A model generated the notes under the pieces. The model was not told the DNA's origin and ran no database searches. It was given only the letters and a program-made list of their open reading frames with translations. Below, piece after piece: positions 35,366 to 44,318 of a stretch of 64,000 bases of DNA. Each line of letters begins with the position of its first letter. Position 1 is the stretch's first letter. The position numbers were made by a program, and so were the translations under genes. The DNA comes from Chromatiaceae bacterium (lineage in GTDB: Bacteria; Pseudomonadota; Gammaproteobacteria; Chromatiales; Chromatiaceae). The stretch is taken from contig JACKMX010000008.1 in NCBI GenBank assembly GCA_024235175.1, positions 62,001 through 126,000 of the forward strand, in the 5' to 3' direction.

Positions 35366-36412
35366 ATGAGTCATGGTCCTCTCATGTTGGATCTGCAGGG
35401 TGTGGAACTGACCAACCAAGAGCGCGAATTGCTGCTGCATCCAGCCGCCGGCGGGGTCATTCTTTTTCGTAGAAACTTTGAAACGCCAGACCAGTTGAAT
35501 CGGCTGGTCTCCAGCATTCATGCACTCAGAGAACCCAAGCTGCTCGTTGCGGTTGATCAGGAGGGGGGTAGGGTACAACGCTTTTGTGAGGGTTTTACCC
35601 GACTTCCGCCAGCTGCCTGGTTTGGTCGCTTGTATGATGACAATCCGCATTTCGCGCTGGAGGCAGTTCAGAGCATTGGTTGGTTAATGGCTTCAGAATT
35701 ACTGGCAGAGGGCATTGATTTCAGTTTTGCTCCGGTATTGGATCTTGGCACTGGTGTAAGCGAAGTTATCGGTGATCGTGCGTTTCATCGAAATTCGTCC
35801 GCTGTCGCGGAGCTCGCCCATGCCTGGATCAAAGGTGTCCATGCCGCGGGTATGGCTGCCGTGGGTAAGCATTTTCCGGGCCACGGCAATGTATCGGAAG
35901 ACTCACATCTTGCGCTTCCGGTGGATAGGCGCCGGCGCGAAGAGATATTGATGGATGACCTTTTGCCCTTCAGGCGGCTGATCGAAAATGGTATGGAAGC
36001 GGTCATGCCGGCCCATGTGATCTATGCGATGGCATCTCCGCAACTGGCTGGATTTTCAAGTTATTGGTTAAAACAGATACTGCGTGGAGAACTGGGATTT
36101 CAAGGGGTGATTTTCAGCGACGATCTGTCGATGGCAGCAGCAGGCGAGGCGGGAAGTGTAACCTCTCGTGCCGGTGCCGCCCTTGAAGCGGGCTGCGATA
36201 TGGTTCTTGTATGTAACGACCAGGAATCTGCAGCTAAGGTGCTGGATGAGTTAAAGGATTATTCGGATCCGGCAGCACAGATGCGGCTGATAAGAATGCA
36301 TGGCCGCAGAAAACTGAAACGCGAGAAATTACACACGGATAAGCGCTGGAAAAACGCAGTGGAAATGGTGGCCTGTTATGAAAGCAACCCCATTCTGGAA
36401 CTCGATTTGTAA
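35366..36412 (+). CDS. nagZ: Beta-N-acetylhexosaminidase NagZ
   Basis: This cytosolic GH3 enzyme (348 aa) removes GlcNAc from anhydromuropeptides during peptidoglycan recycling. AVDQEGGRVQR is at about 62-72, the catalytic histidine motif GKHFPGHG at 167-174, and the nucleophile Asp in IFSDDLSM near 244. GGAG six bases upstream supports ATG 35366 over the in-frame GTG at 35333. Confidence 0.95.
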   Translation: MSHGPLMLDLQGVELTNQERELLLHPAAGGVILFRRNFETPDQLNRLVSSIHALREPKLLVAVDQEGGRVQRFCEGFTRLPPAAWFGRLYDDNPHFALEAVQSIGWLMASELLAEGIDFSFAPVLDLGTGVSEVIGDRAFHRNSSAVAELAHAWIKGVHAAGMAAVGKHFPGHGNVSEDSHLALPVDRRRREEILMDDLLPFRRLIENGMEAVMPAHVIYAMASPQLAGFSSYWLKQILRGELGFQGVIFSDDLSMAAAGEAGSVTSRAGAALEAGCDMVLVCNDQESAAKVLDELKDYSDPAAQMRLIRMHGRRKLKREKLHTDKRWKNAVEMVACYESNPILELDL

Positions 36413-36557
36413 CCGGTTATCGTCTGGGGACAGATGGCTACTATATATTCACCTTGCTTTTTAAAGCTGGATATGCGAAATATTCAACCCAAGTCTTAGT
36501 CTGGAAAAGACTTTAAAAACAGTAAATTATAAAAAGCTTATGGTTTGAGGGTTTTTA

Positions 36558-36577
36558 ATTACCCTTATTAGGGTAAT
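36558..36577. promoter_or_regulatory. Short palindromic operator-like site
   Basis: ATTACCCT and AGGGTAAT form an exact 8-base dyad around TATT, in an AT-rich 279-base gap, 115 bases before the hemerythrin-like gene. It may bind a dimeric regulator. A second, weaker dyad (AAGTCTT/AAGACTT at 36491 and 36507) lies upstream. No gene is seen in the gap. Confidence 0.4.
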
Positions 36578-36691
36578 CCCGAATTAGAGCCGAGATGCAA
36601 AGTGTCTTTGAATTGTAAATATGAAAATTCCGGCCCGGCTGCGAGAAACCGGACAGCTTTTTAGAATAGTGTGGTTTTATCGGGAGGATGT

Positions 36692-37135
36692 ATGGAGATT
36701 CTGATCGAATTTAAAGAGAGACAGAAAGAACTGCTTGGAATGATAAGCGACCTCAAGGTTATGTTGAAACCAGAGCAGCTTAAAGTAAAACCGAATGCAA
36801 AGGCTGCGCACGAGCACCTCTGCAGTCTGGGCGAAAAATTAAAGCGCCATCTCTCTGCCGAGGATCGAGGGCTCTATCCGCCGCTGCTGACACATGAGAG
36901 TCCAAAGCTGAAGTCTCTCGCTTGGGGTTTCATCAGTGGGGAGAAGCCGCTTCGTAAGCAATTTGAGGGCTATTATCAGAAGTGGCTGAAAGATTGTGAT
37001 TTTAATTTCACCCAGGAATTTTTGGATGAAACACTGGAGATGTTTGAAGCGATCGAATTGAGAATTGAGAGGGAACAGACGGTACTGCTTCCCAAGCTGG
37101 AGGAGAGTGGAGTCTTTAGGACTGCTGCGAATTAA
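36692..37135 (+). CDS. Hemerythrin-like domain protein
   Basis: This all-helical protein (147 aa) has a hemerythrin/HHE pattern: HEHLCSLGEKLKRHLSAEDRGLYPPLL near residues 40-65, further acidic and Lys-rich helices, and EREQTVLLPKLEE near the end. Such proteins bind a di-iron centre and sense or store oxygen or NO. Some expected iron-ligand histidines are not obvious, so metal binding is uncertain. GGGAGG five bases upstream supports ATG 36692. Confidence 0.75.
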   Translation: MEILIEFKERQKELLGMISDLKVMLKPEQLKVKPNAKAAHEHLCSLGEKLKRHLSAEDRGLYPPLLTHESPKLKSLAWGFISGEKPLRKQFEGYYQKWLKDCDFNFTQEFLDETLEMFEAIELRIEREQTVLLPKLEESGVFRTAAN

Positions 37136-37162
37136 AAAAATAGAGAAAATAATAACTAAGTT

Positions 37163-37191
37163 AAAACCGGCACATGATGCCGGTTTTTTTT
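37163..37191 (+). terminator. Rho-independent terminator
   Basis: A 10-base stem AAAACCGGCA (37163-37172) with TGCCGGTTTT (37178-37187), a five-base loop and a T-run to 37191. It closes the hemerythrin-like gene transcript. The rest of the gap to 37433 shows a TTGACA at 37391 but no further gene. Confidence 0.92.
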
Positions 37192-37433
37192 GTCTGGCAT
37201 TTCTCCATGCATTTGCCTGGAACCACAGATTGAGACAGGTGCTCACTTGGATTCGTCAGTAATTTGCTTTGGCATGCCCACAACACCAGGTTGCAGGTTA
37301 AGTGGCAGCCGGATATCTTAGGCTGACAATTTAGGCCCGATTCAACCCGTAATCCTCGTTCACTTAGAAAATCTATCTTGTATCAACCGGTTGACAGGGA
37401 TTTGACGAACTATCCTTAATGAATGATCTGTTA

Positions 37434-38174
37434 ATGTCCAAACTTGCAATTATTGGTGGATCTGGAATAACCAGATTGGATGGGATGGAGATATTGCGCC
37501 GGGAGGTGGTGCATACGCCCTTTGGTGAGCCATCAGCACCGCTGACTCACGGAATTTTCCACGGTCATGAGATGGTCTTTTTGCCCCGGCATGGATCAGC
37601 CCATACAATTCCACCGCATCGGGTCAATTATCGGGCGAATCTTTGGGCGCTGAGACAAATCGGTATTCAGAAGGTGGTGGGTGTGGCAGCGGTTGGGGCA
37701 ATCAATCCAGCTATGGCACCGGGTACCATTGTAATACCCGATCAGATTATCGATTATACTTACGACCGCGATCACACCTATTTTGACGACAATCTCACTC
37801 ATGTGACGCATATCGATTTTACCTTCCCCTATTGCGAAACTCTGCGCCAACAGTTGCTGGCATCCGCATCATCAGCAAATCTGGAGGCGGGAGCAGGCGG
37901 AACCTATGGTGCAACCCAAGGCCCAAGATTGGAAACGAGCATGGAGATTAATCGTATGGAAAAAGACGGGTGTGATCTGGTGGGGATGACCGGCATGCCC
38001 GAGGCATCGCTGGCCAGGGAACTCGATATGTGCTACGCGTGTTGTGCTGTGGTCGCAAACTGGGCGGCAGGCCGTGGCGACGGCCCGATAACAATGCGGG
38101 AGATTGAGGAGCACCTGACAGTAGGGATGAAAAAAGTGTACAAAATACTATTAAAGCTTTTTATATCTACATGA
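37434..38174 (+). CDS. mtnP: S-methyl-5'-thioinosine/thioadenosine phosphorylase family
   Basis: The protein (246 aa) is a purine nucleoside phosphorylase of the MTAP family, with AIIGGSGI at the N-terminus (phosphate loop), LPRHGSAHTIPPHRVNYRAN, and YGATQGPRLETSMEI. In Pseudomonas the matching protein (PA3004), next to nagZ, is specific for methylthioinosine; the same neighbourhood suggests this specificity here. ATG 37434 gives the typical start; ATG 37419 is also in frame. Confidence 0.88.
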   Translation: MSKLAIIGGSGITRLDGMEILRREVVHTPFGEPSAPLTHGIFHGHEMVFLPRHGSAHTIPPHRVNYRANLWALRQIGIQKVVGVAAVGAINPAMAPGTIVIPDQIIDYTYDRDHTYFDDNLTHVTHIDFTFPYCETLRQQLLASASSANLEAGAGGTYGATQGPRLETSMEINRMEKDGCDLVGMTGMPEASLARELDMCYACCAVVANWAAGRGDGPITMREIEEHLTVGMKKVYKILLKLFIST

Positions 38175-38193
38175 AAATTATAATAATTATCTC

Positions 38194-38221
38194 TTGACTA
38201 CCTTGCAGTGAGATTGATACA
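38194..38221 (+). promoter_or_regulatory. Possible sigma-70 promoter
   Basis: TTGACT at 38194-38199 and GATACA at 38216-38221 are 16 bases apart, about 80 bases before the lysine-repeat membrane protein gene. The -10 match is weak. Confidence 0.3.
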
Positions 38222-38301
38222 GCTCATAGGTGGAAATGTTATGCTGGGGTTAATCTCGGCATTAGAGAGTAAACCGGTTTATAGTCTTGGGAGTGTGCTT
38301 T

Positions 38302-39882
38302 ATGGCTGAAAATGAGGAAGCTGAAGACCTGCTGACTCCAGGTGAAGATAATACCAACGCAGATACGGAGAAAGAGGAAGCAAAAGCAAATGATAACGTC
38401 GTAAAAAAGAAGGTTGTAAAGAAGAGAGCAACCAAAAAAAAAGTTGTTAAGAAAAGAGCTGCAGCAAAGAAAATTGTAGCGAAGAAAACCACAGCTGTGG
38501 AGGCTGTCCCCGATGCAGACAGAGAGGTAGTGCAGGAAACCGTCCAGGGAGTGGTTGAAGCGGGCGGCAAAGAGGGGAAATCGGAGTCAGGCGATTCGAT
38601 AATTTCTGACGAGCCTTTGGATACTGCGGTTAAAGGTGGCATCAAGAAAGCAATGCCCGTTACGAAGGGACCAACTGAAATACCACGAGAGGAAAAAGCT
38701 AACATGTCTGTAGAAGCAACCAAACCGAGAAAATCTTCGGCTTTTGCAGGATTCTGGCCAAAAGTCATTTTATGGGTTGTCGTTGTCGTGGCAGCCTTTA
38801 TGTATATTCGTTCACTTGCACACAAAGGCCAGATGGTGAAGCGCAACGAGGGTACCACTCCAGCGGTTATAAATCAGACTCAGGTGGAGGGCACTACACC
38901 TTTGATTGAGGAGAACAGATCTTCCACCGGTCATGAGGCGTTGAATCAATCGGTAAAAAATGAACCTTCGTCTATCGGCAAGGTCGGCGAGGTTATGATT
39001 CAAACGGAGAGCGATTCCAAAATACTTCCGGCCGAATCAGAATCGCAAACAGTGGTTTCCATTACACCAAACCAAGAAGTGGAGGGTGTAGAGAAGGCGC
39101 CTGTTTCCGGCGGACAGCAGGTGGCAAATGTCCCGGAGCCCGCAGTGCAGGAGGAAGTGAGCCCGACAGTGGAGGCAGGATCGGCTTCGAAACAGGCGCA
39201 TGATTCCGTTAAAGAACCGGCACTGCCGATCGAAACGACCGGCTCTTCCGGGTCTCCTGGCAGTGCCGTAACAGTTACCACTCAGATAGCCGCTGAATAT
39301 CCGCCGACGGGTGCCGCAGACACGCTGAGCCTGAATCCGGATCCGACTTTGAGAGTTTCATCAGACAGTGAGCGACAGGCAACTCCTTCGACAGCGGACA
39401 ACGAAGCCTCGGCTTCTGATGAAGGCAAAGCAGTGGCTCAGGCGATACCGCCTGAGGCTTCTGAGACTGTGGCGGTTGCGGAAGGTTCTGCTGATGCCGC
39501 TTCGGCTGCAGCGAAGCACACTGAAGATTCTTCCGAGACGGATATGCCTGCGTCAACCTTAGCTTTGCCGAAGAAAAAGGGAACGGAATTCGCCAGGGAT
39601 GGCGGGCGGCCCTCCTTCAGGGAACTTTTTGGTTATGAAAGACCCAAACCGCCGGTGCATTGGCAGGATCGCGGACCGTATGAGTCGTCTGCACCTGACA
39701 GTTTTGAGCAACAGGAATATTATCCAGCGCCATGGCCGTATATGCCAGGTCAGCCTGCCTGGGGTGGTGGAGGCTATCCCTACCAATATGGACCCTATGG
39801 CAGTTATGGAGCCTATCCGGCTTACCCGGGTATGCCAGACTGGGCGCCTTATCGCCCATACGGGTATGGCTCAGGATATTGA
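38302..39882 (+). CDS. Membrane protein with H1-like lysine repeat and Pro/Gly/Tyr tail
   Basis: No known function. The 526 residues have an acidic N-terminus and then a lysine repeat at about 34-63 made of three ten-residue units (KKKVVKKRAT, KKKVVKKRAA, AKKIVAKKTT) as in histone-H1-like bacterial proteins. One transmembrane helix lies at about 153-169. Around 270 residues of low-complexity Ala/Ser/Glu/Pro sequence follow. The last 85 residues start with FRELFGYERPKPP and end in a Pro/Gly/Tyr-rich stretch (PYQYGPYGSYGAYPAYPG). Charge distribution predicts the lysine repeat inside and the tail in the periplasm. GGAG upstream supports ATG 38302. It is convergent with rne. Confidence 0.72.
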   Translation: MAENEEAEDLLTPGEDNTNADTEKEEAKANDNVVKKKVVKKRATKKKVVKKRAAAKKIVAKKTTAVEAVPDADREVVQETVQGVVEAGGKEGKSESGDSIISDEPLDTAVKGGIKKAMPVTKGPTEIPREEKANMSVEATKPRKSSAFAGFWPKVILWVVVVVAAFMYIRSLAHKGQMVKRNEGTTPAVINQTQVEGTTPLIEENRSSTGHEALNQSVKNEPSSIGKVGEVMIQTESDSKILPAESESQTVVSITPNQEVEGVEKAPVSGGQQVANVPEPAVQEEVSPTVEAGSASKQAHDSVKEPALPIETTGSSGSPGSAVTVTTQIAAEYPPTGAADTLSLNPDPTLRVSSDSERQATPSTADNEASASDEGKAVAQAIPPEASETVAVAEGSADAASAAAKHTEDSSETDMPASTLALPKKKGTEFARDGGRPSFRELFGYERPKPPVHWQDRGPYESSAPDSFEQQEYYPAPWPYMPGQPAWGGGGYPYQYGPYGSYGAYPAYPGMPDWAPYRPYGYGSGY

Positions 39883-39926
39883 TTTTAGCGAGATTTCCAG
39901 TTTAGTCCGACATAAATCCTAAACCA

Positions 39927-39952
39927 GACCGGCATCGCTCAAGATGCCGGTC
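39927..39952. terminator. Bidirectional stem-loop between convergent genes
   Basis: GACCGGCATC (39927-39936) and GATGCCGGTC (39943-39952) pair perfectly around a six-base loop. It lies between the ends of the lysine-repeat protein gene and rne, and can serve both strands, though T-runs are poor. Confidence 0.75.
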
Positions 39953-39964
39953 CTGTAGTTGGTG

Positions 39965-42811
39965 TCATTCACTGCCTTGGTGTTTTTCAGTATCAGTTAC
40001 GTTGAAAGCTGTTCCGGTGGGCAGGGTTTCCGCGGGAGCTGCTTTTTTTATTGCCTGATCCGGGATCCCGCTGTCCATAGCAGATGGTTTTGCGCTGGCC
40101 TGAGGGGCCGGCTTGTCTGGGGTACTGTTTGACTCCATTACCGGTGCATTTCCGGCGGTGGCACGGGCACTGGCGGATCCGGATTCATTCTCGAATTTCA
40201 GGCTGCTCTGAGTTGTCAGAACTTTACCGTCCCCTGGCAGTTCAGTTGTTGATTTCTTGGGCTCTTGATCTTCTGAATCACTCCGTGGTTTATAGGGATG
40301 GTGCTCCGATGCGGATCTACTTTTCCGTTCCTGAACTTCAGCGGTCCCTTCATCTTTAGCAGGATCAACCGATTTTACCTTAGCGTCAGTCTCGACCCTC
40401 TGCGATGGACCTTCGTTCTTGCCCGGTTTCGGTTTTCCTGTATCCCCCGGTTTTTCTGAATTGTTCTCCTCGAATGCCGTTTGGCCTGAATCTTCCGCAC
40501 CGGACTCGTTGGTTGATGCCTTGCCAGCTGCCGTCATACTGCTTTCAGACTCAGTTTTCTGATCACTGGTACGCGCTGCATTAGACCGGCGATTTCGCCG
40601 GTTTCTGGTAGAACGTTGGCGCTTCTCCTGCCCATCGTTGTCGCTTGTGTTGGCTTCCGTCTCGCGGGTTTCCTGGTCTGGCTCGGATGCCTTGCCTGTC
40701 GGAGAGGAATCTTCAGTTTGAGCTGTGCTGTTCTGAACGGAATTTTCCGGGTTTTGACTCGACTTGCGTCGCCGCCGGCTTCCGCCACGGCGCCCTCGTC
40801 TTGAACTGCCACTTTTACGCGTCGGTTCCTCTGTTGTTTTTTCTGCCGTGTCAGCACCGCCCGCATCTGTTACTTCAGGTTGTATCACCGGCTTTTCAAC
40901 CGCGGCGGCAGCCGGTTTTACCTTCTGCGCTTGAGATTCAGTAGATGGGTTGTCTGTAGAATCGGCTTTCTGTCGGCTGGCTGCGGGGCGTCTGTTTCCC
41001 TCCTGACTTCGTCGGTCGGTCGGTCTGCCTGAAACCGGACGATTTTGATTTCTGGGTTTTACGATGGTTTCCTGTTTCGGTTCATCCAGTGTTTTATCCG
41101 CTTTATGCATGAATAACGCATTCCAGATACGGCGGACGAAGCCGGATTCGGACATTGCTTCCGCTTCTTTTGGCTTGGTGTTCAGGTTTTGCGGTATCGG
41201 GGTTGCAGGAGCGATGCGCTTAACAGTGGGCTCTTCAATTCTAGGTTCCTGAGCCTGCTGCTGAAGCGATGTCACAGACTCTTTTGGATTCTGCACTAAC
41301 CGGTAGCTGGCGTCTTCCTCCTGTCCCGAAGTGAGGTCCTGGGATCTGATTCTCTGGATATCGTAGTGGGGAGTCTCGAGATGAATGTTAGGGATAAGAA
41401 TTACGTTGACTGATTGGCGCTGTTCAATCTCATGGATTGCATCTCTTTTTTCGTTGAGTAGGAAAGTCGCCGTCTCAACCGGCAGTTGGGCCAGGATGCG
41501 TACCGTGTTCTCCTTCATCGCATCCTCTTCAATTATGCGGAGGACGGAGAGACCGAGGGACTCAACACCTCGAATAAAGCCATGCCCGCTACAGCGTGGA
41601 CATAGGCTCTGACTCGATTCGCCTAGAGAGGGACGCAGCCTCTGTCGGGACATTTCGAGCAGACCAAAACGAGAGATTCTTCCAACCTGTACCCGTGCTC
41701 GGTCCTCTTTAAGCGCATCTTTGAGCCGGTTTTCCACATCCCGTTGGTTTTTTGCCGGAGTCATGTCTATGAAATCAATAACGAATAATCCGCCCATATC
41801 CCTTAAGCGAAGCTGCCGGGCTATCTCGTCGGCAGCTTCCAGATTGGTATTCAGCGCGGTCTCTTCGATATCCGCACCGCGTGTAGCGCGGGATGAGTTG
41901 ATGTCGATTGAGGTGAGTGCTTCAGAGTGATCAATGACTATGGCGCCGCCGGATGGCAGCCTAACCTCCCGCTGAAACGCTGACTCGATCTGGCTCTCGA
42001 TCTGGTAACGACTGAACAGCGGAACAGCATCTTCATAAAAGCGGACTTTTCGCCTGTAAGCGGGCATGACCTGCTCAATGAATTCACAGGCATCGGAGAA
42101 GACATCCGGATCATCTATTAAAATTTCACCGATATCCTGGCGCAGATAGTCCCTGATGGAGCGGATGATGACATTGCTTTCCTGGTAAATGAGGAAGGGT
42201 GCGGACTTTTCACTGGCCGATTTTTCAATTGCCTGCCACAGTTGAAGCAGGTAGTCCAAATCCCACTGCAGCTCTTCTGCGCTTTTGCCAACACCGGCGG
42301 TGCGGACGATCAGACCCATTCCATCGGGTATTGTAAGGCTGCTCATTGCTTCACGAAGATCACTCCGGTCCTGGCCTTCAATACGTCTGGATACCCCTCC
42401 CGCCCTTGGGTTGTTCGGCATCAGTACCAGGTAGCGGCCCGCCAGCGAAACGAAGGTGGTGAGTGCAGCCCCCTTGTTTCCCCGCTCCTCTTTTTCAATC
42501 TGAATGGTTATTTCCTGTCCCTCTTTAATGGCGTCGCGGATGTTTACCCGTCCGCCGCCCTCAAGGGATTTTTCGGAAAAATAGCTGCGGGATATCTCCT
42601 TGAGTGGGAGAAAGCCGTGCCGGTCCGCGCCATAGTCGACAAAGGCCGCCTCGAGACTGGGCTCGACCCGGGTTATGCGGCCTTTATACACGTTTGCTTT
42701 TTTCTGCTCCCGGCCGGGAGACTCAATATCCAGGTTGAATAATTTTTGGCCATCCACGATGGCCACACGCAACTCTTCTGGCTGAGTTGCGTTAATCAGC
42801 ATGCGTTTCAT
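39965..42811 (-). CDS. rne: Ribonuclease E
   Basis: This essential endoribonuclease and degradosome scaffold has 948 aa. The catalytic half has the S1 domain (VYKGRITRVEPSLEAAFVDYG at about 42-62), IDINSSRATRG and VIDFIDM acidic motifs, and the Zn-link CPRCSGHG near 404-411. The C-terminal half is low-complexity: an amphipathic membrane-binding helix FVRRIWNALF, arginine-rich RNA-binding segments (RRGRRGGSRRRRK), then acidic repeats. The tail is shorter than in E. coli. A structured leader separates it from rluC. Confidence 0.96.
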   Translation of the reverse strand: MKRMLINATQPEELRVAIVDGQKLFNLDIESPGREQKKANVYKGRITRVEPSLEAAFVDYGADRHGFLPLKEISRSYFSEKSLEGGGRVNIRDAIKEGQEITIQIEKEERGNKGAALTTFVSLAGRYLVLMPNNPRAGGVSRRIEGQDRSDLREAMSSLTIPDGMGLIVRTAGVGKSAEELQWDLDYLLQLWQAIEKSASEKSAPFLIYQESNVIIRSIRDYLRQDIGEILIDDPDVFSDACEFIEQVMPAYRRKVRFYEDAVPLFSRYQIESQIESAFQREVRLPSGGAIVIDHSEALTSIDINSSRATRGADIEETALNTNLEAADEIARQLRLRDMGGLFVIDFIDMTPAKNQRDVENRLKDALKEDRARVQVGRISRFGLLEMSRQRLRPSLGESSQSLCPRCSGHGFIRGVESLGLSVLRIIEEDAMKENTVRILAQLPVETATFLLNEKRDAIHEIEQRQSVNVILIPNIHLETPHYDIQRIRSQDLTSGQEEDASYRLVQNPKESVTSLQQQAQEPRIEEPTVKRIAPATPIPQNLNTKPKEAEAMSESGFVRRIWNALFMHKADKTLDEPKQETIVKPRNQNRPVSGRPTDRRSQEGNRRPAASRQKADSTDNPSTESQAQKVKPAAAAVEKPVIQPEVTDAGGADTAEKTTEEPTRKSGSSRRGRRGGSRRRRKSSQNPENSVQNSTAQTEDSSPTGKASEPDQETRETEANTSDNDGQEKRQRSTRNRRNRRSNAARTSDQKTESESSMTAAGKASTNESGAEDSGQTAFEENNSEKPGDTGKPKPGKNEGPSQRVETDAKVKSVDPAKDEGTAEVQERKSRSASEHHPYKPRSDSEDQEPKKSTTELPGDGKVLTTQSSLKFENESGSASARATAGNAPVMESNSTPDKPAPQASAKPSAMDSGIPDQAIKKAAPAETLPTGTAFNVTDTEKHQGSE

Positions 42812-43300
42812 ATTGTATTTTATCCTTCAGCGCACTTCGCAACGGCGGGTGTTTCAAGGTGAAACAACCACTTAGGCGATTGGCTGGCCAGCTTTCTCTC
42901 CGGGGTGTTGCGCTAATTTCCGGGAGCTGAAGAGACTCTAGGTTCCGTTGAATGGATCTTAGTCCGCACTATGGCCATACCAGATCAAGTGCGCGGTAAA
43001 TTTTGGTTTTTCGTAATAAACCTACGAAAAACAGTAGTTTCTTTCAACAATGACCCTTGGCCGAACATCGGGTGAGACCCCCTGTGGTTCGGTATTTTCA
43101 TTTACTGTTTACTGTCAGGTGGGCCAAGGCCTGGTTAATTTCGGCTCCGAGGCCATTTTTCAAACGGAGTCCGGCAAAAAAAAATCTGTATTAATCGTGC
43201 GTCTTTATGCGATCAACGATCTGTTGTCAGCGAAACGCACCACCTCGAAAGTATAGCTTTGTTGTGCAACAGCATCAATTCCGGCGTGACCTGTTATCAT
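42812..43300. other. Structured intergenic region between rne and rluC
   Basis: This 489-base gap has no convincing gene; an open frame at 43050-43256 has no homology signs or ribosome-binding site. It contains a 7-base hairpin at 42850-42866, a perfect 10-base hairpin at 43006-43032 (GTTTTTCGTA/TACGAAAAAC), and a nested hairpin at 43061-43092 enclosed by CCTTGGCC at 43055 and GGCCAAGG at 43122. On the minus strand this would be the rne leader; the E. coli rne leader is structured and mediates autoregulation. Confidence 0.6.
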
Positions 43301-44278
43301 ATGCAAATGTCAGAAAGTGAACAGAAAAAGTCAGCTGTGCGATTTGTAAGGGTCGAGCCTGGGTACGAAGGGCAGAGAATTGATAATTTTCTGCTAAACG
43401 TATTGAAAGGAGTACCCAAAAGTTACGTTTACCGAATAATCCGACGAGGAGAGGTCAGGGTAAACAAGGGGAGAAAACCGCCTGGATATCGTGTTCAGGC
43501 GGATGATTTTGTGCGGATTCCGCCCCTCAGGTTGGTTGATCGGGAAGATGTGAAACCTGATGGCCGACTGCTGCGACGATTGGAACGCGCGATATTATAC
43601 CGGGATGACCGATTTCTGATAATGAACAAAGAGTCAGGTCTGGCAGTACATGGCGGAAGCGGAGTCGAATACGGGGCTATTGAAGCTTTGCGGGCACTTT
43701 TCCCGGAGGAGAGAGAGCTGGAACTGGTGCACCGCCTGGACCGGGATACTTCAGGTTGTCTGATAATCAGCAGGCAGAGGAGCGCACTGCGTGTGCTGCA
43801 TCAACTGCTGCGCAACAATAGGATCGATAAGCGCTATCTGGCGCTGGTGGATGGAAGCTGGAGTGAGGATCGCATCAAAGTGGAGCAACCACTCCTCAAG
43901 AACACGCTGAAGAGCGGTGAAAGAGTGGTTAAAATCGATCCATTGGGCAAGCCGGCAATCACCCGCTTTCAAGTCCGTCAGAGATTCAATGATTGTATGT
44001 TGGTGGAGGCCAAACTTGTAACCGGACGTACCCACCAGATCAGAGTCCACGCGGCCCATTTGGGAACCCCGATACTGGGAGATGAAAAGTATGGCAATGA
44101 TGATTCCAACCGTCGCCTGCGCCGCTTGGGTCTGAAGCGCTTATTTCTGCATGCTGAATCGCTGCGCTTCAGATGGCCTGAAACTTCAACCGACTTCATG
44201 ATAAAAGCTCCGCTCGACAAGGAGTTACAGGCGCTGCTGGAGCGGATGTCGTTCAACGGAAGTACTGTGGCCGTCTGA
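43301..44278 (+). CDS. rluC: 23S rRNA pseudouridine synthase RluC
   Basis: The enzyme (about 325 aa) makes pseudouridine 955, 2504 and 2580. It has an N-terminal S4 domain (IDNFLLNVLKGVPKSYVYR, GEVRVNKGR) and the RluA-type catalytic domain with HRLDRDTSG (catalytic Asp) and GRTHQIRVHAAH. The start is uncertain: ATGs at 43301 and 43307 are both plausible and neither has a good ribosome-binding site. Its place opposite rne is conserved. Confidence 0.93.
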   Translation: MQMSESEQKKSAVRFVRVEPGYEGQRIDNFLLNVLKGVPKSYVYRIIRRGEVRVNKGRKPPGYRVQADDFVRIPPLRLVDREDVKPDGRLLRRLERAILYRDDRFLIMNKESGLAVHGGSGVEYGAIEALRALFPEERELELVHRLDRDTSGCLIISRQRSALRVLHQLLRNNRIDKRYLALVDGSWSEDRIKVEQPLLKNTLKSGERVVKIDPLGKPAITRFQVRQRFNDCMLVEAKLVTGRTHQIRVHAAHLGTPILGDEKYGNDDSNRRLRRLGLKRLFLHAESLRFRWPETSTDFMIKAPLDKELQALLERMSFNGSTVAV

Positions 44279-44318
44279 CTTTGCATGGTTAATTATGCGT
44301 TTTTGGGGTTGTATTGAG

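Noticed and set aside
38194..38221. Strong promoter for the lysine-repeat protein
   Set aside because: Only the -35 is good; kept as a low-confidence feature and not as a finding.
43050..43256. 68-codon plus-strand frame between rne and rluC
   Set aside because: No ribosome-binding site, no family signature, and it covers the strongest hairpins of the leader.
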